Origin: Lucifuga dentata
Lineage: Eukaryota > Chordata > Actinopteri > Ophidiiformes > Bythitidae
Direction: 5' to 3'
Assembly: GCA_014773175.1 (NCBI GenBank)
Contig: VXCM01000903.1
Coordinates: 62,001 to 126,000 of the forward strand
Length of the DNA: 64,000 nucleotides
This document shows, piece by piece, positions 25,601-37,600 of the stretch. Position 1 is the stretch's first letter. Each line of letters starts with the position of its first letter. Below the pieces are notes generated by a model. It was not told the DNA's origin and made no database searches. It saw only the letters and a list, made by a program, of their open reading frames with translations. Both the position numbers and the translations under genes were made by a program.

Positions 25601-28600
25601 TCTCTATCTGCTCCTATTGGCAACTGCTTACTGTAGAGGAGGGTTTGCTTTTCAATGCCCGATGGAAGACCTTTTCTATATTTGGTATTTTTCAGCTGTG
25701 TGCAATGCATTGTGTGTGTTGACTTTGACACAAGCAATGCACTTAATGAAGGTTTATGTTGAAAGATGTAACTGCAAATGCATTTAAATATTGAGCATGA
25801 TTGTACATTGTGTATTGCATATTATATTACGATACAAAGCTTCATCACGCTGACTAAAAGGATTGCAGTACATGTACTGCAATCCTCTGCAGAGGATTAC
25901 ACTGATGCAGAGATTGTATATCATTTAGTACCATGTAAGGCAGTGTCATGTTTTAGTGTGTGTAGAAACATTTTTGTGAACTCAATAACCCCATAAGACA
26001 ACGTTACAAAACCTTACATATATAATCACACACATATTCACCCCATTTCCCTCGTAGATTACATAGTCTGATTTTGGAGCAAATAGCTGCATAAATTTGT
26101 ATTTTGATGATGAATGACGTTACAGATGACTATTAACTCTTCAAAACTTTAAGATAAGTTCATATTCTTGCCAACAATGTTAAATGGGACATTTTATGCA
26201 GATTTTCATGTTCTTATTCTCATTTAGGGCCTTTTTTGAAACCTTTGAAATGCTTTAATGTGTAAGAAAACACTGATCCACTTATACTTTTCCTTGCTGT
26301 GGCACCAGTGTGCACACTGAGTGAAAACAGACAGTTTTTGGTACTGTCTCTTTAAGGCCCTCTCCCAAAATGACTGCTCTGTTCTGATTATTCACCAGGA
26401 TTGGCCACTGGCCAGCATTGGGCATTTTATATACCTCTTTGAGTTTAATTGAAAATAAACACTTGATAGAGACTGTAAAAAGAAGAGAGAGGTAGAAAGA
26501 AGACAAGTGTGTAAACTTTGCCAACCTACTGAAAGCTGCCATTGTCCTCCTTATGCTCTGCCAAGTTAAACTGGCATGTAGCCACTCTGTCCATGTGACT
26601 GAGGGTAAAACGGAGCCTTTGAGGCCATAATAAGAGACTGACGTAGCAGTGGCCCCTCTGCATGAAAAGCAGACTTTGGGTATCTATGCTAGCACAGCAC
26701 TCAGTACCATATCTGTCTCTATGTCTGTACAAAAAAGGTTCAAGGAATCATTCCTCCCAAGCAATGAAGACCTACCAAGTTGTTGTTAGTTGGATTAATG
26801 TGGAACAACTCTACGGTCAGAAATCGAGCTCCTGTCTCTTGTCTTGCTTCTTGTCTCTGCGTATCTGTCTTTGTTTCTTTGCTGCTTCTCGTTTCTACAT
26901 CTGACTTTTTTTTTTCTAAGAGTGTTAAATGTTTCTGCTGTTAGTCTTTCTCTCTCAGTTCACCTCTCATTACTGTATAGCACCAGAGGGAATGCAGAGT
27001 TGGAGGAGCGTGGCTGATAAATCCTCCCTCCCGCTGTTTCTCCCTCTTTGTTCGGGCCTCTTTATTGCCTCCGTGCCCATCAGAAATCAATGAAGCTCAA
27101 ACACACCGTCGTAAAAAAGGTGTTAGTTTGTATCATTTAACCTCTCAGTTAGTGCAGATGGGAAACTGGAGGATAATAGACAGAATGGAGATGATAATAT
27201 TCCTAAATTGGCATGACTACAGGCTGTTATTTCCTCCTGGCATCTTGTTTGAGATAACACAGAAGGGTTTATCAAATAGCTCTCATGGTGTTGTTTCTTG
27301 GTGGAAAATACAGGCAACATTATGAGAATTTTTGTAGTATTATGTTGCTTTTTTGTTGGCTTGTCTGTAGTTTTTAGTGCCTTTTCTGAGGAGGAGAAGG
27401 TTTTGTTTTTGTTCAAATTATATTATTTTGATGGAAGACATACAAGGTAATGTTTTATTTAAAAAAAAAAAAAAACCTTACCAGCCTAAATCATGTGGGC
27501 AGCAGAAAATAAATGTGTACCAGAATCCCTGTCAGAGTCCCTGTAAATTTACCCTATTTGCTTCACTTCCTCATTGAAACCCAACTGGAAATTCAAACCT
27601 TAAAATTATGAAAAAGTGTCTCTTGAAAAAGCAGACAAAATCAGGTTGTGTTCATTAGATATTTTGCTTTTCTCCTCTCATTAGTGTCCTTTAATATAAA
27701 CAACTACAGACCTGCAGGTTTGGAAAACTTTAACCAAACTGTGTGACTAAATGTTACGTGAGTTTTTTAAAATTATTTTGGGGCCAATGTGGGGCCTGTA
27801 ACATGCAAGACTAGATTAATGTTCTGGTCCATTTCTCCTCTTCCTTGCTGTAGCACCACTGTGCTAACCGAGTGAAAACAGGCAGTTTTGGTAACTGTCT
27901 TTTTAAGGCGCTCTCCTGGAAAATTTCTGATTGGCCCAGCTGCATCAGGCCTAGAGGAAAATAGCAAAAAACAGACAAAAAAAAAAAAAAAAAAAACATA
28001 ATATGCCCCCTTTAAGGATAAATGCTGATGAATGGTCACATTGCCTGCTCTGCTTTTTCCTCGTTTATAAAACATTTTGCTAGCATATTTTAAAAAATAA
28101 AGAAAAGTTAACCCTGGTAATACTTTATTATGTTATTGCCTGGAGTTTGATGACTCTTGAATTTCATGGAAGTGGCTTCTAAAAAGTGGAAATAACCAAG
28201 TAAGTAATTAACTGAGTAATAAATTGCTTTAATTTGAGTCAACTCAGCTTCCTTACATTTAGTTTCATTCATGTTAGTTCACATGTGGTTTATGAAAAAG
28301 CTAATGAAAATGAAAGAGCGATTAAGAGTCACTTCTCTGCTGCTGTTCTACATTTCTTCAGTTGGTAAAGTCTGACTCGACAACCAGCTCATTGTGAACA
28401 AGCCAGGCTTCTACACTGTGTTTCTGTTCAGTCTGTATGCTGTGATAACTTTACCCCCACAGTATCTGAACCACTGTGTTTTCCCCACTGGAGATCATTG
28501 TCTTATTTTCTGACGAGCCACTGTTGGGTAACACGGATGGTAGGGAAGCTGTTGTTTGCCATTTTCATAGTTTGTCTGTCTGTTGCTGAAAAGACAACGC

Positions 28601-30648
28601 CGTATTCAGACTTCAAGCAATGGCGATGCTGCTGGCACTTCTGCAGTATTTCCTTCTTTGTGGATAAAATCACTTTGTTTTCTTCTTGTTCAGATTTAGA
28701 TTGTGTGGAGTTACAGTAGCTTGTCTATGAACACTTTAGATGTCTGTCTGCTTTTGTTTACATCATTCTTCTTTCTGTAAACACACAAGCCAGTCATCTC
28801 GCTGGTATTGATGCTCTCTTGAGACATTTAGCATTTCTTTGTAGAAATGCTAAATGTCTTGAGAGGAATCTGTTCACGCCTTGGCTGTGTCTTTTTTTAG
28901 TCGAGCTGATAGCCACATTTTAATTACAGGGCCTTTTGTAGCTTCAGAAGAATACTTGTCAGAGCTTAAAAGGGGGCATATTATACAGATTTTTCCTGTT
29001 CTTATTTTCTTTTCGGGTTCCATTCTGAAACCTTTGCAATGCTTTTTTGTGCAAAAAACACACTTTTTACTCTCCCTCATTGCAGCACTGCAGAGCTCAT
29101 AGAGTGAAAACAGATTTGTTTTTTAGGTACCTTCTCTTTAAAAACCCCTCCCAAAAAAGTTTGGTTAGCTGTGTCAGGGTACCTGGAGGAAAGGCAAGCA
29201 AAATGAGAATTTTCCTTATTTTAGATTTAAACTTAACACATTATTATAGAATTAGCTCTCTCCCAAAACCATAAGCCACAGAACAAAAAAATAAAATACC
29301 ATTTTATTGTTTTTCTTTTTTTTTTTTTTTAATTTTTACTTTTATGTTCCTTTAGAAACTTTGCCCCCCTACAGCTTGGTAAAACTTAAATAACATGCTG
29401 ATAATACAAAATGTGACTGTTTTCTCTTAAATCCTCGACTACGCCCACAACATATAATCAAGCGACAGTGTGTTTTTGTCAAGATAATCCTCCAAGAAAG
29501 TGAGAGCTCAGACATCCCACAGACTTAAATCCTGTCTGGATTAAACAGGTAGAGGCAAGGTTTCTGATGGGAAAAAGAGAAAAGTCAAATGGATTAGTCA
29601 TTGCAGCGCAGTGTGAAGTGTGTGTTTGTGTGTGTGGAGTAAATAAGAGTAGAAAGAGAATATGAAGAGAGATTGTGAATATTTGAATTGATCACTTTAT
29701 AACCTGAGGCCAGAAGGTCAGATTTCACCCCTGCCAGCAATCTTTCTGCCATCAAAAGAAGACATCTTTGTTGTTATGACATAATGCTGATCAGTCATCA
29801 GCCTCTTATGTAAGCCCACAGGCTGCTGGTGAAACCATCGTCTGTGTGACAGACGTGGCCTAGAGTTAGTAGACACGCAACGACTCGTTCTCTGGCACAC
29901 AGAGAATGAATGACATAAAGGAAATGTATATTCTAATGAGTACATGTGGCGAAAGAAAATCCTGCCTGTTATATAAATCTACGGTTCAGAGATTACTGCT
30001 GCCGCTGAAAACGGCACTTTAACGTGTTGCAATGTCAGTGTATCCTGACACCTAGTGGACGTACGAGGCAGCATCCTTTATTTCAAGAAATATGAAAGTT
30101 GGAAGGCTCAGCTCGGTTTCTTTTAGGTCAATGATTAACACTTTTGTAATACTCATGCATCACAAATTTACAGACAAATCAAGCAAATTTTAATGTTTCA
30201 TTCAGTCTTTTTTTAGAGATGTAACAGGCCTTGAAAGTTGAAAAATGTTCTCACTGAAGCTACATATCTACTAAAGAAGATGAAGGGTGGAGGAAGAGAT
30301 TTGGTTTATTTCTGCTGAATTCAGTAATGAAAATAGTCTGACCCATCTTTTGAAATATGTGTGATATATATATATATATTTTTTTTTTAAATTGACATTG
30401 ATTTTCTTGTTGATTAATGTGCTAGAATTAAAGGTATTTTAATGATGAAGTTGAAGGATGTCCAGGAGACCAAGGTGTTATTTTTTATTATAAACCTTTT
30501 GGATCTATTTTTTTTAATGTATCATGTTTTTAAACCTTTTTATTTTGTAGTTAGCCATCTTATCATCTTGGCATGGGACTATGGATGAAAATTATTCAAC
30601 CTTAGCTAAATATGGCATATTTACATTTTGATTGTTTATCAATGTGCA

Positions 30649-30728
<80 letters not shown>

Positions 30729-31614
30729 TTGCATAACTCAGCTTGCATTTGGTCAGTGTAGGAGTCTGGTAGGAGCTTTTGTTCTTGCAGAATTTATTTC
30801 TTTTCAGCCCTGCCTACAGGTTCCATGTGGTCAAACATTGGTCTGATTGATATGTAACACACCTCTAAGGGCCACTGACAAGAGATTTAGATTCAGTCTT
30901 GTTTTATTCATGATTACTGTCATAACAATTTGGCTCCAGAGACAGATGTAATTTCTTCTGTGGCCAGATCACCACCACTTAGTGCTCTATACTGTTGAAG
31001 ATTGAATTATATAATCTGTATTCTATGTAGATTTAGAAGACATGTCCAAGTATGTATGTACTTTATTCTTGCATTTTTCTTCTTCTTCTTCCATTTGTAC
31101 TTCATGAACGGTCTTACCATCTTTTATTCTCATTCATTTGTGTGTCAGTCTCCTCGGCAACAACAGACAAGTAATGACCTCAAACTTCATAATTCACACT
31201 AATAGTATCATTCTTACAAGCTGTAATAATGTTCTTTTATTTCATTGTTGTTGCTGCGTGCTGGTGATCTATGAATAATGTTCCCGGGAAATACTAAAGG
31301 TGATCTCACAACGATAGGCCCCTCCCTCTTTCACCACAGACACGTACACAAGTACATAAACACCTAGACATGCTTGAAAACTGAAATTCAAGAGAAAGGC
31401 TTAAGGGTAGGCTATGTCAGAGCTCAGTGTGTAACAGAGACTCACACAGAGCACGTTTTCTCTCTCACACACACACACACACAGTCACTTACCTAACACA
31501 CACACACCCCATCGACAGAGATGCCTTTTGAAAGAGAGAGAGCACTTTAGAGGGTTCAGACATGCTGAGGAAGCTGATATGCAAGAAAATCTGCGCTCGT
31601 AAGGATGATGCTTT

Positions 31615-31671
<57 letters not shown>

Positions 31672-34600
31672 GGTTTTGCTCTCCTGTCATTTTTGTTATT
31701 TTCTTCCATGCCTTCTCTCCTTGTACCTACTCAGCTTTTACTGTATTTACTTCTCTTTTTTCTCTCTCCACCTTTTCCTCTCTCACTTTGTTGTTTGAGT
31801 TCTGCTTTGTCTCAGTCTTTCACTTTGTTTTTTGTGTCTTTGTGTAATAATGCAGTGTCATGATGATAGCAGCCTTGAAGCACGGAAATTTTGGGAGCAT
31901 GTCTTTTTGTGTGAATGAGTTTGTGAGATGATGATTCTTCTATAAATGTTTCACCTCTGTTTTATTTATTATTGTTCGATTGATGAAAGCAATATTTTAT
32001 AGTAGTTAAAGGTGGTAGAGTTAATTCCAAAACATTGTTATATAATTTAGGGTTATCAATATAATAGGGTGTTATAAAGTAACCTGTAGAAAACTATCTG
32101 TTGTTGGATTTTATGAATTCTATTTCTTTAGTCCTGCTGAAAACACTTCCATTTTTGCCGTGCCTCAACCAAGGGCAACCATGCCATTTTGTAATATGTA
32201 CCCTGATCTAATCCTTCGTGAGAATGGTCACGTTGGACAGGTGGCATGGCTGTCAATCCAGATTAACATTGGATGGATGGATGGATGGATGGATGGAGGA
32301 ATGGATGGAGGGATGGATGGATAGATGGATGAAAACATACACACACACTGACAGATTGACAGCGCTGCACCCTGAGGGAGGCAGAGGTCATATAGCATGA
32401 CTCAGGTCCCACTTGAGCTGGATTAATGAGAAGAGAATGATGATGCGTTGAATCATGGCCCCTAATACCAACCAGGAAGAATACTGAGTACAGCAGTGCG
32501 TCCCTGAATGATGAACAATTAGTGATTTATTGATTTTTACGGGAAATTTGTCTCACACAGTCATTGAGCCTTCAAGTGAATAACGTTTACTGACATGCAT
32601 TTTTTTTTTTTTTTTTTTTTGCCAGATTTAAACCAACTACACTTTTGCTAATTGTTTCCTCTTCTTTCTCTTATGTTGCAGATAAAAACTTTGAGGATGA
32701 GGATTCTGTGGATGGAGGCCGGTCCTCCTCATCTTCATCCTCCAAAGCGCCCCCCAGTGGCAGGAGACCTGTAATGAGTTCTGCCAGAAGACCCAGCTCA
32801 GCCACTTCAGCAAAGGCCCCAGGTGAGGGAGGGGTTCAGTCCCAAAACTCATATATTAATATAGTATATAATGCTGCTGCTAGTAGTACATCTACCAAGA
32901 TTAATTCTCGCATTTATAGTTATGTTGGACCGTGCAATATGTGCTGTGGGAATTTTTTCAGGTAAAGAAGCAGGTGCGGGTGCTGTTGATGAAGAGGATT
33001 TCATAAAAGCATTTGAAGATGTGCCCACAGTCCAGGTATGTTGAGACCAAAAATGCACAGAAAGTCAAACTTTTGGGCTAATATATCTTATTTTATCAAC
33101 TTTTCACAAAAGTTTTGTAGTAGTAGTAGCAGTAGTAATTTGTATTTATTAGGTTGAATAAATTGGAGCAAAAGAGAGGGGAAACATTCAACTAAGGTCA
33201 CAAGTTCAGAGTTATGATTTGTAAAAGGTCAATACAAGACAACGTGCAGCTTCATGAAATAATTGATCCTGTTGTTTTTATTGATTATCATGCAGTGTTA
33301 TCTGTCCTGTCTTACAGATCTACTCCAACAGAGAGATGGAGGACCACCTGACCAAGCTCAGAGAAGTGCTGTCTGATGACAAACATGACTGGGAGCACCG
33401 AGTGGTTGCAGTAAGATTCAGAACCGACATACATCTCATGATTGATAAGTTCTTAGCCTGCACATAAGGAAGTAAGCAAGGGCTGTAATGGTTTTTGTGG
33501 AAGTAATGTAATTTCTGAGGTTTTATGCACATTAACTACTTTTTTTTTGAGCTAAGTTGTTATAACATACAGGATTCAGAGGTACTAAGAATACTCAGAG
33601 GTTCTCTGAGTTGCACAAAATAGTCAAATTAAGTGAACAGGCTGTAATTTTTTTCACAACAACTTCACAAATCCATTGATGATATCTTAGGCTGTGTTGT
33701 CTTATTCTGCTTGTTGTCTTTGTTATTTCTCTAGCTGAAAAAGATCCGTTCAGTTATGTTAGCTGGGGCTACAGACTATGAGGGTTTCCCCCAGCAACTT
33801 CGCCTCCTAGAGGCTCCCCTCAAGCTGTCAGCGAAAGACCTGCGCTCCCAGGTGGTCCGAGAGGCCTGCATCACTCTGGGGTAAGACCTTCAACTGAGGA
33901 GGGTGCACCTCATCTGTTTNTTTTTTTTTTTTTTTTTTTAAACTTAGCCTTCATTCCATCCCTTGCTTCCAACTAAAGCTGCATAGATTTACCCATCCAT
34001 CCGTTTTCTATGTCCTGTGCATGGAAAGGGGCTGGAACCTATCCCAGCAGTCACTAGGCAAGAGGCAGAGTACAGCCTGACCTAAAAGATGACTCAGAAT
34101 GACTCAGAACAATAAAAGCTAAACAGCATTGAGTAAGTGCTCTGTCCAGAGAAAACTGGACTTGCCATTGTCACGTTTTGCCTCTCTCAAACATTGATTT
34201 TTGGGCATTATAAATTTTTTTTAACCCTTGTTACACTTCCATTTATGACTGCTAATGTAAAAAAAAAAAAAAATCATGCAATTTCCAAATATAAAATTGT
34301 AGTTAGTTTGCATTTCAGTACCTCGTAGAGTTGTTTTCATGAATGCAACAGGTTGAGCTCCCCTGACAAGATGGACTACTTTGATTAGCAGCAGTGATCT
34401 TAACCTGAATCTGTAACTGATTAGGTTATGCCAGGAAAATTGCCTGCTAAATTATTTTCTTTCCACATACTCAAGCTAATGAAATTAATCTCCACTCGGG
34501 TATGAAACAAGCAGCGTGCTCTCCACCCAGAATCATCCATCATCTGTCTTAATGTTGCCCTAATGAAGTGGAATAGAGCAGAGATGCCTGATGGAAAGAG

Positions 34601-37600
34601 TAGCAGGTTGATGAATAGAGGGACGTGACACGGAACCTGTCCTCATCGTAATATCACCACCACATGAGTAGCATTTCCCTGCAGCTCGCTGCTCAGTCTA
34701 TCACAAAAGTTCCCTGGCTTCAGTTTGTTACGGCCTAGAAACATCGATCGATTCTAGAGTGTAAAGTATTTCCTCCCTTTCATCTGTCTGCTTCTTACCT
34801 TCTTTCTTCCGTCATCTTAATTATGTGACACTTGGAAAAAAATTTAAAGTGAATGTATTGCAGGCTAGTGCCCATTACATGCCTGACTTGTCTCCTTTCC
34901 AAGTCTTGTGTAAAAAGCTGGATAACACAGGTCATCAGGTTTTGCAATGTAGGTTGATCCTTGATGAAAAAAAAGTACAAGAGTACCACTCTTTGATTTT
35001 CAACTCTTAATTACAACCCAAATGGTGAAAAGTAATTTCTTAATAATTAAATTTTACACAACTGCGCCTGTCAGGTAACATAATTATGAATGGGGTCATG
35101 GCGCTTCATAAGGTTTATGCTTATTCTCTGTGAAACTCCCTTTAAAACAACATCTTTCCCTCTTTCTCTCTCTATTAGACATTTGTCATCACTACTGGGT
35201 AACAAATTCGACCACGGAGCAGAAAGCGTCATGCCCACGCTGCTGAACCTTGTGCCCAACAGTGCCAAAGTCATGGCCACGTCTGGGATGGCAGCCATTC
35301 GCCTCATTCTCAGGGTAAGAATGTTAAAGGAAAAAGGAGATTCCCTTTCATTCATCAGCTCGTGCCTCTTGAAGTGCAGATTTTCAAGCAGGTTGAATAG
35401 AACTGATGAGTAGAGAGGTAATTAACTGGAAGCATCACAGGAGTTCCTGTACAATGAAATTGAAAGTCGTAGGCTGGTTTGATATGATAAGTGGTATTTG
35501 CACAGCGCTTCACTCATCTCGCTGCCGACGCTCTTGATGCACCACGGAACTTAGTGCTGACATAGCAACACATGTCATCAAGAAAAACCCAGGGTAGAAA
35601 CAGCCTATAAGGTTATATGCCAGGTTACAAACCAGATAGCCTTGCTTGGCTGCTGACATTATGCCATGCATTTTTCAGCCCAGATCATGGTACAATTGTA
35701 AAATTGTGTGGAACATCTCGGGGAAACTGCTCTTCGCAGGTTATGAGCTTCTCCTCCACTGTTGCGTTGCTTCTGATTCCATCACATGCAAGTATTCTTC
35801 CCTTGATTGCATGTATGAAAGGTCAGCAGCAGATGAGTCAAAGTCAAATTTGGCTGAAATTTGAGCGCATCATCAAGGTGGCTAATCTAAAATTCATGTC
35901 ACTAACAATGGCAGGCCACGAATCACCTCATCTTCCAATACACAATAATGGAACGCCCTGCTCAGCTCACCACTTAATAGTTCACCACATGAAACCAGAG
36001 ACGTCCACTGGACTGTAGGCAAAACATTGTGTGGTGTGAAACATAGCGCTGCAAAAAGCATAAATTTGATCTTGAATTATGAAAACTCAGTTTTGGATGT
36101 ACATAGAGAAACTTCAAAACTGACTGTTTTTGTGATTCTCTTCCAGCACACACACTACCCACGTCTCATCCCCATCATCACCAGTAACTGCACCTCCAAG
36201 TCAGTAGCAGTCAGACGGTAAGAGGACTGCATGAAATGAATCATAGGTCTAAAAGTTAAAATGATGAGCAGAATTTTATTTAAATCAGTTGCCAATTTTT
36301 TTCCCCCCAGTATAATGTGAATGTATATAATAGAATTAAATGCTAAATGCAGTATAAATGCCTTGTTCAGTTCACAAACTTGGATTGGACCATATTTGTA
36401 TCCTGGTCTCTCAAATCCTAAAAATTGCTTGGTGTGTGTGGTGCAATAAATTCAGCTTGATGTGTTTTTTGCTGTGTGCAGGTGCATCTTCTATTCTTAT
36501 TTTCTTAAGTTGGTATCTAACATCAGTGTGTTGTTTCTCTTTTCCAGACGCTGTTATGAGTTCTTAGACCTCATGTTACAAGAATGGCACACTAATACAC
36601 TGGAAAGGTAAGCTAAATGTCTGAGGGTGCATATTCTGGATATATATATGGGCAATGGAGGCGTAATGAGTGAATAGGATGCCTCTTCTTCTTCCCCCCC
36701 NACACACTGTGGCATTTGAGTTAGCTAAGCGTTGGCTGGGTGCGCAACTGATGAGACCAGTTAAATTAACGCGTCCCGAGACATCTGTCATCATCAAGAC
36801 CCCCCAGCAATGAAGCAACTTTCCATCTCAACAGAGACTTTAAAAAGCATGCGAAAAACCTGGCGGGTTGCCACATTCCCTCTGGACCGCCCAAGGAATA
36901 AGCGCCTTGTTCGTCTTGTCTGTGCTTCCTGATTTCAGCTTGACTTTGTCACCAGGAAGAGATTAAGCGTCTGCTGCGTTCTCCTGCCGGGTGCATTCAG
37001 TTTCCATCTCTTTAAAGGTGCTTCTCGTTTCATCATGTTTCCTTATTATCCTAGGCATGTTGCTGTTCTGACTGAGACCATCAGGAAGGGCATTCACGAT
37101 GCTGACTCTGAAGCCAGATCCATTGCTAGAAAGTAAGTGACATTTATGGGATTTGTAAAAACTGGGTTTATGGGATCAGATTTTACACCCTAACTGACTT
37201 GAATTTTAGTGTTGTTGTGAACATTTTAGTTTGAGAAAACATGTGTATACCAGTTTTATATCACTTTATAAACATAAAACCTTCTGCTTTTTCTTGCTCC
37301 CATCTATAGGTGCTATTGGGGTTTCCATGGTCACTACAGCCGGGAGGCAGAGCACCTGTTTCAGGCATTGGAGTCTACGTATCAGAAGGCCCTCCAGTCT
37401 CACCTGAAGGGGTCTGACAGCATCGTGTCTCTGCCTCAGTCTGATCGTTCCTCATCATCCTCCCAAGAAAGTCTTAAGTAAGAATTTTTCCATCTCTCAG
37501 CTGTTCCCTCCTGCTTTACTTCCTCTGCATTTCCACCTCCTTCCATGCCACCTTTTTTTTGTGTGTCCTTTCTTCCTGTCCTCTTATCCACCTACCCCTT

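Larger units (their letters stand above)
21446..32681 (+). other. clasp1: Large intron between TOG1 and linker exons
   Basis: 11.2 kb. Holds the two candidate alternative first exons (23833, 31562), four copies of a repeat with GGGGGCATATTAT-like ends, a LINE-like 3' tail near 22985, overlapping perfect palindromes at 25859-25898, a 24-bp hairpin at 28815, long (CT)n/(GT)n tracts and a TGGA microsatellite. No other coding exon was recognised. Confidence 0.8.

Noticed and set aside
30628..30846. Open frame of Leu-Ser repeats followed by Cys-Val repeats
   Set aside because: Simply a translation of the (CT)n(GT)n microsatellite. The same holds for the frame at 31605.
35617..36018. 133-residue frame within a TOG2 intron
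   Set aside because: Composition and context are intronic. It is not phase-joined to exons 11 or 12 by plausible splice sites, and it resembles no family I know.
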